Assembly (NCBI RefSeq): GCF_003264365.1
Contig: NZ_PYAK01000036.1
Location: 1-64,000 of the forward strand
DNA length: 64,000 nt
Direction of reading: 5' to 3'
From: Micromonospora noduli
Lineage (GTDB): Bacteria > Actinomycetota > Actinomycetes > Mycobacteriales > Micromonosporaceae
In this document: positions 55,554 to 63,730 of the stretch, in pieces
Layout of the letters: the number at the start of each line of letters is the position of its first letter
Numbering within the stretch: position 1 is the stretch's first letter
Program-made: the position numbers and the translations under genes
Notes under the pieces: model-generated
The model's database searches: none
Seen by the model: the letters and a program-made list of their open reading frames with translations, nothing else
Told to the model about the DNA's origin: nothing

Positions 55554-56753
55554 TCAGCGAGAGGGTGTCGTGATCGGCCGTTTGGTCGCGTCGCGCACGG
55601 CCTGGTAGAAGGCTTCGCGCCGGGGATTCAGGGACTCCCGGGAGTACCGTCGGGCGTGCGCGAGGTTGCGGGCGGAGGCTGCGCTCATCCGGTCCGGGTC
55701 TTGGAGCATCTCGCCGATTACCCGGGCGAGTTCCCGTGGGTCGTCGGGGCGGACCATGTCCACCGCCGGCAGCAGTTCGGGAATCCCACCCACCCGCGTG
55801 CCGACGGCGGGCAGGGCGCGGGCCATCGCCTCGATCAAAGCCCGCGGAAGTCCCTCGGTCCGGGACGGCATGACGAAGAGGTCGGCGGCGTCAAGGTGCT
55901 GGCGTAGCTCCTCTCCGGGAGAGCACCAGCCCACGAACGCGACCTTGTCCGCCACGCCGAGGCGAGCGGCGAGCTGCTCAAGGCGCGGCTGGAACCGGCC
56001 TGTCCCGATATGCGACATCCGGGCTGGTACGCCAACGTGGTTTAACCGCGCCACTGCGGTGATCAGGGTGTCGAACCCCTTGTACATCTGGTCCATCGTG
56101 CCCACGGTGATGATGTGGTGCGCCTCGCCTTTCGCGCTAGGCCCGCGACTCGCCATCGCGAAGGCCGACGCCGAGAGGTCGATGCTCGACGCTGCCACGG
56201 TGGGCACGTCGGTGCGGGTTGGATATCTCGATTGCAGGTGGCGCTCGGTGACGTACGAGGCGGCGACCGCCCTGCGGCACTCGTGGCGCAGCCTGGCCAC
56301 GAATCGGCGTCGCAGCAGGGGACGTAGCGGGTGCCTGATGACGCCGGGCGCGAACACGTCGTACGGGTCCGCCACCACCTCCACGCCGTACGGCAGTTGT
56401 GCGCGATCGCGGTGAGCCGCCAGGAGCGTACCGATGGCCGATGGCACCCGCAGGATCACCGCGTCGTGATTCGTCGCGGCTCCGCGCACGGCTGCCTGGA
56501 TCGCCGGTCGAACCGAGATGTACTGCCGCGGCCCGACGTAGTACGGCACGGGCCACACGTCAATGTCGTCACCGTCGACTCGCCGGGCGCCGTCCGGTGC
56601 CGCCGTCACCTCGCGGACCCGAGCCATCACCCGAACCCGGTGGAACGTCGTCAGATACCGGACCCAGAAACCGTGGTCCGGCCCATCGGTGGTCCACACC
56701 GCGCCATCGGGAGTACGGGAGAATCGGGCCTCGGAGGTGACGACCACTCTCAC
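55554..56753 (-). CDS. GT4 family glycosyltransferase
   Basis: GTG 56753 overlaps the stop of the upstream glycosyltransferase gene by four bases (GTGA), a coupled start, and gives 399 residues. The C-terminal domain shows HIITVGTMDQMYKGFDTLI, VGWCSPGEELRQHLDAADLFVMPSRTEG split over the usual turns, and EAMARALPAVGTRVGG, a retaining GT4 signature. The frame remains open much further upstream under two neighbouring genes, but that stretch has no coding character. It is probably cytoplasmic and adds one residue to the lipid-linked glycan. Confidence 0.88.
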   Translation of the reverse strand: MRVVVTSEARFSRTPDGAVWTTDGPDHGFWVRYLTTFHRVRVMARVREVTAAPDGARRVDGDDIDVWPVPYYVGPRQYISVRPAIQAAVRGAATNHDAVILRVPSAIGTLLAAHRDRAQLPYGVEVVADPYDVFAPGVIRHPLRPLLRRRFVARLRHECRRAVAASYVTERHLQSRYPTRTDVPTVAASSIDLSASAFAMASRGPSAKGEAHHIITVGTMDQMYKGFDTLITAVARLNHVGVPARMSHIGTGRFQPRLEQLAARLGVADKVAFVGWCSPGEELRQHLDAADLFVMPSRTEGLPRALIEAMARALPAVGTRVGGIPELLPAVDMVRPDDPRELARVIGEMLQDPDRMSAASARNLAHARRYSRESLNPRREAFYQAVRDATKRPITTPSR

Positions 56754-58042
56754 CGGCGCCGCCCACGGACGGCGACAGCCTCGATGGTGTCGGCGACCGT
56801 CAGCGCCGACCTGCGGTTGTCGAACAACTCGACCATCCGGCGTCGCGCCGCACGTCCCCGCTCGGTCAACGTGCCGTCCTCGAACGCCGTGTGGGCCTGT
56901 GACAAAGCGTCGGTCAGCGCCGGTATGTCGTCCATCGGCACCACCCACCCGCACTGCTCGTCGACAGTTTCCGGTAGGCCGCCGGCCTGGCTGACGATGC
57001 TCGGTACCGCCATCGCTCCGGCCTCGACGGCCGCCCCATGGCTCTCGCCCAGCGACGGGCTGACGCTGACGTCTGCGGCGACGTACCAGGGTCGAACATC
57101 GTCCACCGTCTCCAACCACGTGATACCCGGGTCGGCGTTGATCCCGAAGCGGTCGATCAGTTCGAGCCGATGGCGTGCGCCCTCCTCTGCCCAGCCGCCG
57201 CCGACGACGAGAAGGTGCGAGTTCGGGTGGCGCTCGCGGAACCGACGCCAGGCCGGGAAGAGCACGTCGTGTCCCTTGATGCCGCGGCCCCGGTTGACGA
57301 GTCGGATCGGTGGATACACGTAGGCGACCATGATGGCGAGGAACGTGTCGGCGGCGATCCCCAACTCCGCGCGCGCCTTCGCCCGCGCCTCGACGGGGAC
57401 CTGCGGGTCGTAGTCGAGCCCAGCGGTCGGGGTGGGTGTGGGGGACAGCCAGTCCGGGCGATGCCGGTCCGTATTGACTCCGTAGGTCGCGACCGCTCTG
57501 CGCTCGGGAGGGCACCCCAGTTCCCCGTACCGGTCGGCGGCGTGTTGGCAGCCGCAGATGATGACGTCGTCCAGCCGCCACAGCAGGCGCTCGAACAGAC
57601 GGATGAGCGGGGACTCCAGATAGAGCGGGCCGGCGACCATGTGCACGCGACCGACCGGCAGGCCAAGCGTCGCGATCCGGCCGGCGAACGCGGATGCGAG
57701 CAGGTGATAGTGGAGAACGTCCGGACGTAGCCGGCGGATCAGTGCCCGTAGCCCCAGCAGTTTTCGCAGGCTGGGGGCGCCGACGCGGAAGTCGAACGGC
57801 GACTCGGCCACCTCGAAGCCTCGTTGCCGCAGCTCGACGGTGAGCCGGCCCGGCCCGGGCGGCAGAATGACGACTACCTGGTGGCGCCGTCTGCGAAGTT
57901 CTTCGATCTGCGGCAGGATCCACATCCCGCCCTCGTTGGTCTTGACGAGGACAGCCACCCGCAGGGGCCGGACGTTCCCCTCTGATCCATCTGCCGGCAG
58001 GTAGGGGCGGAGGATCTCCGGACGTGCGGAGCGGGAGTTCAT
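56750..58042 (-). CDS. GT4 family glycosyltransferase, paralogue A
   Basis: The 430-residue protein opens with VAVLVKTNEGGMWILPQIEEL and carries LHYHLLASAFAGRIATLG, RGIKGHDVL and ADVSVSPSLGESHGAAVEAG in the donor domain. It is closely similar along its length to the gene at 59062-60264, so the two arose by duplication. Its start overlaps the acetyltransferase gene by four bases (ATGA) and its end overlaps the next glycosyltransferase by four, so the three are one operon. The acidic EX7E motif is slightly altered (ESHGAAVEAG). Confidence 0.9.
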   Translation of the reverse strand: MNSRSARPEILRPYLPADGSEGNVRPLRVAVLVKTNEGGMWILPQIEELRRRRHQVVVILPPGPGRLTVELRQRGFEVAESPFDFRVGAPSLRKLLGLRALIRRLRPDVLHYHLLASAFAGRIATLGLPVGRVHMVAGPLYLESPLIRLFERLLWRLDDVIICGCQHAADRYGELGCPPERRAVATYGVNTDRHRPDWLSPTPTPTAGLDYDPQVPVEARAKARAELGIAADTFLAIMVAYVYPPIRLVNRGRGIKGHDVLFPAWRRFRERHPNSHLLVVGGGWAEEGARHRLELIDRFGINADPGITWLETVDDVRPWYVAADVSVSPSLGESHGAAVEAGAMAVPSIVSQAGGLPETVDEQCGWVVPMDDIPALTDALSQAHTAFEDGTLTERGRAARRRMVELFDNRRSALTVADTIEAVAVRGRRR

Positions 58043-58686
58043 CGGGCTGGTACCCCCTTGACGACGGCGTGCGACGGGACGTCCCGGACAACGCAGGCCG
58101 CCGCGCCGACGGTGGCGGCGGTGGCGACGTGACGCTGCTGGAGGACGACGGCGCCGGCGCCGACCAGCGCGCCGCTGTCGACCCGGCAGCCGCCGGAGAC
58201 GGCGGCCAGTGGATTGATCGATACGAAATCACCGAGAACACAGTCGTGTCCGACTGTCGCGTTCTGGTTGAGGTGGACGTGCCGGCCCAGAACGACGTTG
58301 GTGGTGACCCGGGCACCGGCGAAGACCAACAGCCCTTCGCCGTGGACGAGGTCTGGTCCCACCGTCGCGTCCGGATGCACCAGCACCGCTGCGGGCCGTG
58401 GATATGCCGCCATCCTGTCGACCACTGTCTGCCTTCCGCGCGGGTCGCCGATGCCAAGGGCCACGTGGGTCTCTGCCGGCAGCGTCGCGAGAACGTGAAT
58501 CCGGCCCAGGTAGTCGGCGCCGAGTGCGCGTAGGCGTTTCAGGTTGACCTCACTCGGCGCATCGTCGACGAAGCCGGCTATCCGCCAGGCGGATCCGTGG
58601 TCGGAGGCCTTGTTGACGGCATGGACGATCGTGAGAACTTCTCGGCCGTGTCCACCGCAGCCCACGATCACGAGGTCCGTGGCCAT
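58039..58686 (-). CDS. PglD/NeuD-like sugar O/N-acyltransferase
   Basis: The 215-residue protein has an N-terminal Rossmann-like PglD domain (DLVIVGCGGHGREVL) and a C-terminal left-handed beta-helix with hexapeptide repeats (VFAGARVTTNVVLG, LNQNATVGHDCVLGDFVSI). The His in NATVGHD matches the catalytic His of PglD, which acetylates the C4 amino group of UDP-4-amino-sugars with acetyl-CoA. It is preceded by GAGAGGAA and is the first gene of a leftward operon with two or three glycosyltransferases. A PglE-like aminotransferase at 61 kb could make its substrate. Confidence 0.88.
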   Translation of the reverse strand: MATDLVIVGCGGHGREVLTIVHAVNKASDHGSAWRIAGFVDDAPSEVNLKRLRALGADYLGRIHVLATLPAETHVALGIGDPRGRQTVVDRMAAYPRPAAVLVHPDATVGPDLVHGEGLLVFAGARVTTNVVLGRHVHLNQNATVGHDCVLGDFVSINPLAAVSGGCRVDSGALVGAGAVVLQQRHVATAATVGAAACVVRDVPSHAVVKGVPAR

Positions 58687-59061
58687 GACCGGTTCCTCTC
58701 ATAAGGAAGATCCACAATTACGTCTCCGGTGCTGTCGGCAGGTGGGCGGATCCGTCTTGTGGGGCAGGTTTCTGCCCGCCGGCTCGCTACGGCGAGACGG
58801 GCACACCCTCGTCAACCTCAACTAACACCGGGACGTTACGGGAGAAATGAACTCTTTCGGCCGCTCACGGTAGGTCCAGCCAGGTCTGACGGCAGGGGCG
58901 TCGCAGGCTCTGGGCGTCGCAGGTGGCAGATGATCGCCGCGCCGAACACCGCTTGATGTGGCGTTCCTCCTCGACCACGACTGGGCGGGCATCCGGCACT
59001 GACCCCACGGCGGGCGGTCGGTGGTCCGGTGGGACCAACCACCGGACCACCGGCGTCGTGC
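58687..59061. other. Non-coding region between acetyltransferase start and glycosyltransferase end
   Basis: No gene is supported here. The part next to 58686 holds the acetyltransferase ribosome-binding site and a lower-GC stretch (about 58695-58735) that is a likely promoter on the minus strand. The far end holds the hairpin at 59019-59052. The GC-rich middle shows no frame with coding character. Confidence 0.55.
59019..59052 (-). terminator. Perfect 14-bp hairpin after glycosyltransferase paralogue B
   Basis: CGGTGGTCCGGTGG (59019-59032) and its exact complement (59039-59052) enclose a six-base loop. It begins nine bases after the stop of the glycosyltransferase gene and separates the two leftward operons of the cluster. 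Confidence 0.75.
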
Positions 59062-60264
59062 TCAGCGGCGGCGGGCCGCCACGTCCTCCACGATGTCCGC
59101 CACCTCGGCCGCCGCCCGCAGGTCGTCGAAGGACGCCTGCACGTGTCGGCGGGCCAACCGGCCGCGCAGGGCGAGCGTGCCGGCGACCCAGCCCTGGTAC
59201 GCCGCGTCGAGCGCGCCCAGCAGGGCCGTCGGATCGGCCGGTGGCACCACCCAGCCGGAGCGTTCGGTGACCGCCTCGGGAAGACCGCCGGCCGCACTGA
59301 CGATGCTCGGCACGCCCATCGACCCGGCCTCCACCGCCGATCCCGGCCCGTCGCACAGCGACGGGGAGACGCTGACGTCCGCGGCGGCGTAGCAGGGCCG
59401 CACGTCCGGGACCGATTCCACCCAGGTCATCCCAGGATCGCCGGTAACGTCAAACTGATCGCTGAGCTGCCGCCGGTAGTCTTCCCCGGCACCCGTCCAG
59501 CCGCCCCCGACCAGCAACAGATGCGCTTCCGGGTGCCGGCGGCGGAACGTCCGCCACGCGGCCAGCAGCACCTCATGCCCCTTCACGCCCCGACCCGAGC
59601 GGACCAGGCGCATGGGCGGGTAGACGTGGGAGACCATCACCGCGAGGAACGCGGCCTGGTCGATCCCCAGCTCGGCCCGGAGCTTCGCCCGTTGGTCCGG
59701 ACCGGTCGCGTCCGGGCTGAACGCGTCGGTGTCCACCCCGTACACGGCGACCGGGCGTCGCTGCGGCGGGCAGCCCAGCTCCCCGTACCGGACGGAGGCA
59801 TACCGGCAGCTGCAGATCACCACATCGTCCAGCCGCCACATCATCCGCTCCACCGACCGGACCAGTCGGGACTCCAGGTACGCCGGGCCGGCCACCATGT
59901 GCACCCGATGCACCGGTAGACCCAGCGTGGCCAGCCGCACCGCGTAGGCCGAGGCGATGAGGTGGTACTGCACCACGTCGGGGCGCAGCCGGCGCAGCAG
60001 CGCGCGTAGCCGCAGCAGCCCGATGGGAACGTACCGGTCCATCGTGAAGTCGTACGGTGAGGCGAGCACCTCGATGCCCCGGCGTTCCAGTTCGTCGCTG
60101 AGCCGACCGGACCCGGGCGGCAGCACCACGGCCACCTCATGCCCCCGGTGCCGCAGCTCTTCCACCTGGGGGAGCAGCCACATTCCGCCCGCGTTGGTCT
60201 TGACCAGCACCGCGATACGTAACCGTCGCGGACTGGGCGGATGAACCGCTCCGACGGCGCTCAC
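59062..60264 (-). CDS. GT4 family glycosyltransferase, paralogue B
   Basis: GTG 60264 gives 400 residues beginning just before RIAVLVKTNAGGMWLLPQVEEL; the open frame reaches further upstream but overlaps the sugar transferase gene and lacks coding character. It shares with paralogue A the VQYHLIASAYAVRLATLG, GRGVKGHEVL and ADVSVSPSLCDGPGSAVEAG segments. It is a retaining GT4-type enzyme that should add a sugar to the product of the phosphoglycosyltransferase encoded next to it. It is the third gene of the aminotransferase-PglC-glycosyltransferase operon. Confidence 0.88.
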   Translation of the reverse strand: MSAVGAVHPPSPRRLRIAVLVKTNAGGMWLLPQVEELRHRGHEVAVVLPPGSGRLSDELERRGIEVLASPYDFTMDRYVPIGLLRLRALLRRLRPDVVQYHLIASAYAVRLATLGLPVHRVHMVAGPAYLESRLVRSVERMMWRLDDVVICSCRYASVRYGELGCPPQRRPVAVYGVDTDAFSPDATGPDQRAKLRAELGIDQAAFLAVMVSHVYPPMRLVRSGRGVKGHEVLLAAWRTFRRRHPEAHLLLVGGGWTGAGEDYRRQLSDQFDVTGDPGMTWVESVPDVRPCYAAADVSVSPSLCDGPGSAVEAGSMGVPSIVSAAGGLPEAVTERSGWVVPPADPTALLGALDAAYQGWVAGTLALRGRLARRHVQASFDDLRAAAEVADIVEDVAARRR

Positions 60265-60328
60265 CGGGCTGGGAGTCCCTTGACCGCCCGACAGTGCCCA
60301 ACACGGTGGTCGAGGCCGGTGACCGGGC

Positions 60329-60985
60329 TCACCGAGGGCCCTCCGCGGAGCTGTGGCCGGTGCCTGCGGCGGCCAGCCCACGCGGGCCGAGATACTCGCG
60401 TGCGGTGGCAGCCCCGGGGGCGGTGATGCCATCACGGCGCAGCACGATGCGTACCGTGCGGAGCAGGATGCGCAGGTCCAGCCCGAACGAACGCTGCCGC
60501 ACGTAGCACACGTCGAGGGCGAACCGGTCGTCCCAGCTCAGCGCGTTGCGCCCGTATGCCTGCTGGAGACCGGTGATGCCGGGACGCACCTCGTGGCGGC
60601 GGAATTGCTCCGGGGTGTACCGGTTCAGGTACGCCGGCAGCAGCGGGCGCGGCCCGACCAGGCTCATCTCGCCGCGCAGCACGTTCCACAGTTGAGGCAG
60701 CTCGTCCAGGCTGGTCGTCCGCAGCCACCGGCCGAACGGGGTGAGCCGGGCGCCGTCGTTGGTCGGTGCGCCGTCCTCGCCGTCGATGCTCATCGAGCGG
60801 AACTTGACCAGCTCGAACAGCCGCCCGTGCCGCCCCGGCCGGGCCTGGCGGAACAGCACCGGACGACCCATCGTGATCAGGACGGCCAATGCCACAGCGG
60901 CGAGCACCGGGGCGGTCAGCAGCAGACCGACGGCGGCCACGAGCACGTCCAGCAACCGCTTGACGGCGTCATAGGGCCGGCTCAT
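60329..60985 (-). CDS. Initiating sugar-phosphate transferase, PglC-like
   Basis: The 218-residue protein has one N-terminal membrane helix (re-entrant type, DVLVAAVGLLLTAPVLAAVAL) and the small bacterial sugar transferase domain with FRQARPG, LVKFRSM, TSLDELPQLWNVL and SLVGPRPLLPAYL. This is the PglC-like monotopic form without the extra membrane domain of WbaP. It transfers a phosphosugar from a UDP-sugar to undecaprenyl phosphate and so starts the lipid-linked glycan. Its ATG overlaps the aminotransferase stop by four bases, which ties it to a PglE-like amino-sugar enzyme. Confidence 0.92.
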   Translation of the reverse strand: MSRPYDAVKRLLDVLVAAVGLLLTAPVLAAVALAVLITMGRPVLFRQARPGRHGRLFELVKFRSMSIDGEDGAPTNDGARLTPFGRWLRTTSLDELPQLWNVLRGEMSLVGPRPLLPAYLNRYTPEQFRRHEVRPGITGLQQAYGRNALSWDDRFALDVCYVRQRSFGLDLRILLRTVRIVLRRDGITAPGAATAREYLGPRGLAAAGTGHSSAEGPR

Positions 60986-62169
60986 TGGCGTCCCTCAAGG
61001 AACTCGGCGATCGCGGCGAACACGCGCTCGACCTGGTCGTCGGTGAGCGCGGAGCCGCTGGGCAGCGAGAGGCTGGTGGCGAAGAGGTGGTCGGCGGCGC
61101 CCGTGAGGGCGGCCTGCCGGTCCTCGTACACCGGTTGGCGGTGCATCGGCTTCCACATTGGCCGGCTCTCCACACCACGGCCGGCCAGGTGCGCGGCGAG
61201 TTCGCCGGGGTCCCAGCCGGTCCGCTCCGGCTCGACCACCACGGAGGTCAGCCAACAGTTCGAGCCGGGGTCGTCGGCGCCGAGGATCTGCGTGCCCGGC
61301 ACGGTGGCGAAAAGTCGCGCGTACCGGTCCCGCAGCGCCCGCCGTCGGGCGACCATCGTGTCCAGCCTGCTGAGCTGCGCTCGGCCGAGAGCGGCCAGCA
61401 GCGTGCTGAGGCGGTAGTTGTAGCCGATGTCGCGGTGCTCGTAGTGCGACACCGGCTCGCGGGCCTGGGTGGCCAGGTGACGGGCGCGGGCGACGAGCGC
61501 GGCGTCGTCGGAGATCAGCATTCCTCCGGCCGAGGTGGTCATCACCTTGTTGTGGCTGAACGAGTAGATCCCGACCCGGCCGAGGGTGCCGGCGCAGCGC
61601 CCACGGTATGTGGAGCCCAACGCCTGCGCGGCGTCCTCCACCACGGGAACGCCGATGGCCGCGCAGAGCGGCAGCAGCCGGTCGTAGTCGGCGCACCGGC
61701 CGTTGATGTCGACGGCCAGCACGGCGGCGACCCGTCGGCCGGTATCGGTGAGTTGGCCGAGCAGGTCGGAGAGCAGGTCGACATCGAGGTTGCCGGTGGA
61801 GGCGTCGCAGTCCACGAAGACCGGTTCGGCGCCGGTGTAGGTGACCGCGTTGGCGGTGGCCGCGAACGTGAGCGTGGGCACCACCACCACGCTGTCCGGC
61901 CCGGCACCCACCGCGAGCAACGCCATGTGCAGCGCGGCGGTGCCGGAAGAGAGCCCCAGCGCGTACCCGACTTTGACCCGTGCGGCCATCTCTCGTTCGA
62001 ACGCGCCCAGTTCCGGCCCGTCGGGGTCGAAGCGGCCGCCGCGGATGGCACGCAGGAGGTAAGACTCCTCCAGCTCGCCGATGTCCGGCGACGACAGGTA
62101 GACCGGGTCGGTCACGGTCGGGCCGCCGCTGCGCGGTGCCACGGACGGACGGTTGTGGATCAGATCCAC
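60982..62169 (-). CDS. PLP-dependent sugar aminotransferase, PglE-like (DegT/DnrJ/EryC1)
   Basis: GTG 62169, eight bases after GGAGG, gives 395 residues; the frame extends further up but without a ribosome-binding site. It carries the SSGTAALHMAL phosphate loop, VVEDAAQALGS, the PLP-binding lysine in FSHNKVMTTSAGGM, and TQAREPVSHYEHRDIGYNYRLS with RPMWKPMH and SLPSGSALT. These segments closely follow Campylobacter PglE, which makes UDP-4-amino-4,6-dideoxy-GlcNAc for bacillosamine. It is the first gene of a three-gene operon with the PglC-like transferase, which supports that pathway. The substrate remains inferred. Confidence 0.9.
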   Translation of the reverse strand: MDLIHNRPSVAPRSGGPTVTDPVYLSSPDIGELEESYLLRAIRGGRFDPDGPELGAFEREMAARVKVGYALGLSSGTAALHMALLAVGAGPDSVVVVPTLTFAATANAVTYTGAEPVFVDCDASTGNLDVDLLSDLLGQLTDTGRRVAAVLAVDINGRCADYDRLLPLCAAIGVPVVEDAAQALGSTYRGRCAGTLGRVGIYSFSHNKVMTTSAGGMLISDDAALVARARHLATQAREPVSHYEHRDIGYNYRLSTLLAALGRAQLSRLDTMVARRRALRDRYARLFATVPGTQILGADDPGSNCWLTSVVVEPERTGWDPGELAAHLAGRGVESRPMWKPMHRQPVYEDRQAALTGAADHLFATSLSLPSGSALTDDQVERVFAAIAEFLEGRQ

Positions 62170-62361
62170 GGACGGCGCCTCCGATCGGACGTGATAAAGG
62201 ACCAAAATGGTTGTAGCAGGGCTTATGGGCGTTGATGGCCGTTTCCACCGACCCTGCACCAAATAGAGCCGACCGGCCCTGGCACACGAACCGACGGCCG
62301 AGCCCGGCCGGCTAGAGTGCTGCCGGCCGCGCCCGCGTGCCGCGTACAACAGGGAGAACGA

Positions 62362-63309
62362 GTGCTGCACCTCAGGGTGATTGCCCCGACGGGCCGGTCC
62401 GCGGAGGTCGTCGACCTGCTGTCCGCGGAGGCGGGGGTCACGCACCTTGCCGTGCTGCCCGGCGTTGCCCTGCAGCCGCAGGGCGACCTGATCCTCTGCG
62501 ATGTGGTCCGGGAGAGCGCCGACGCTGTTCTGCGGGGCCTGCAGCAGCTCGGTGTGGAAACGAGTGGCGGTATCGCCGCCGAGGACGTCGAGCTGACCAT
62601 CTCCGCGTCGGCGGACCGGGCTGCGGAGAATGCGCCCGGCAGCGGCGCCGACGCGGTGGTCTGGGACGAGATCGCCGCGAAGACCGGCGAACAGACCGAA
62701 CTGTCCGGCACCTACCTGGTGTTGATCGTGGTGGCCACGATGATCGCCGGAATCGGTGTGCTGCTGGACCAGCCGATCCTCATCGTCGGGGCGATGGTGG
62801 TCGGTCCGGAGTTCGGCCCGCTCGCCGCGCTCTGCGTGGCGCTGCTGCGCCGCCGGCTCGACGTGATCGGCAGGTCCGTGCAGGCCCTCGCCGGAGGCTT
62901 CCTGGCGGCCATGGTGGCGACCGTGCTGAGCACCTGGGCGCTGACCGCCGCCGGCCTGGTGACCGAGGAGATGCTGCTCGCCGAGCGCCCGCTCACCGAC
63001 TTCATCTGGCGGCCGGACGCGCTGTCCTGGGTGGTCGGTCTACTCGCCGGCGTGGCCGGCATGCTGTCGTTGACGTCGAAGAAGTCCGGCAGCCTGGTCG
63101 GGGTGCTGATCTCGGTGACCACCGTGCCGGCCGCGGCGAACGTGGCGGTAGCGGCCGCCTACGGAGAGTGGGACGAGGCGGGCGGCTCGGCGCTCCAACT
63201 GGTGATCAACCTGTGCGCGATCGTCCTGGCCGGGCTGCTCACCCTCGTGGTGCAGCAGGCCTCGTGGTGGAACCTGGCTCGCCGGTCCCGTCGTTCAGCA
63301 GCCGGTTGA
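62362..63309 (+). CDS. DUF389 family membrane protein
   Basis: GTG 62362 follows AGGGAGAA and gives 315 residues. An N-terminal ACT-like domain of about 100 residues (RVIAPTGRSAEVVDLL, DLILCDVVRESADAVL) precedes about six membrane segments with the conserved LIVGAMVVGPEFGPLAAL. This is the DUF389 family, which is widespread but has no settled function; transport or sensing has been proposed. It is divergent from the aminotransferase operon and is probably unrelated to it. Its end overlaps the convergent hypothetical gene by 71 bases. Confidence 0.9.
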   Translation: MLHLRVIAPTGRSAEVVDLLSAEAGVTHLAVLPGVALQPQGDLILCDVVRESADAVLRGLQQLGVETSGGIAAEDVELTISASADRAAENAPGSGADAVVWDEIAAKTGEQTELSGTYLVLIVVATMIAGIGVLLDQPILIVGAMVVGPEFGPLAALCVALLRRRLDVIGRSVQALAGGFLAAMVATVLSTWALTAAGLVTEEMLLAERPLTDFIWRPDALSWVVGLLAGVAGMLSLTSKKSGSLVGVLISVTTVPAAANVAVAAAYGEWDEAGGSALQLVINLCAIVLAGLLTLVVQQASWWNLARRSRRSAAG

Positions 63310-63706
63310 GCAGCGTCCGCAGCGGGATCGACTCACCGTCGCGACCCCCCGCTCCGACGACCAACGGCGCCGGGCTGGGCTGCGGGTCGACGCCGAACAG
63401 CAGGTCCCGCAGACCGCCCGGCACGGTCAGCAGGTGGAACCGGCCAGCCACGTCCACCGCCCGGGTTTCGGCCCGGTCGACGTACCAGCCGGTCAGCCCG
63501 GTCCGGTAGCGCCCACGCCCGTCGTATCCCCGGGCGACCAGCCGGGTGGTGGGCAGCCCTCGCCGGGTCGCCTCGGCCACGAACCAGGCCACCAGCTCCG
63601 CCGCCTCCGCGTGCTCGGCGGCCCGCCGCCGCGCGTCTGCGTCGGCGTGCGCCCGCACCGCCTGCCGCTGCTGATCCCGCCACTCCCGGGCGTCTCGCTC
63701 ACCCAC
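63239..63706 (-). CDS. Hypothetical protein
   Basis: The 155-residue protein starts with an Arg/Ala-rich helix (ERDAREWRDQQRQAVRAH) and continues with a beta-rich part (RGLPTTRLVARGYDGRGRY, GWYVDRAETRAVDVAGRF). It has no membrane segment or signal peptide. The C-terminal 23 codons overlap the convergent DUF389 gene. I do not recognise the family. Confidence 0.65.
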   Translation of the reverse strand: MGERDAREWRDQQRQAVRAHADADARRRAAEHAEAAELVAWFVAEATRRGLPTTRLVARGYDGRGRYRTGLTGWYVDRAETRAVDVAGRFHLLTVPGGLRDLLFGVDPQPSPAPLVVGAGGRDGESIPLRTLLNRLLNDGTGEPGSTTRPAAPRG

Positions 63707-63730
63707 GACGCCGACGGTACGCGAGCCAAC

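Noticed and set aside
56754..58457. Upstream extension of the glycosyltransferase frame at 55554-56753
   Set aside because: It runs under the next glycosyltransferase and the acetyltransferase in another frame; the GTGA overlap gives a convincing start.
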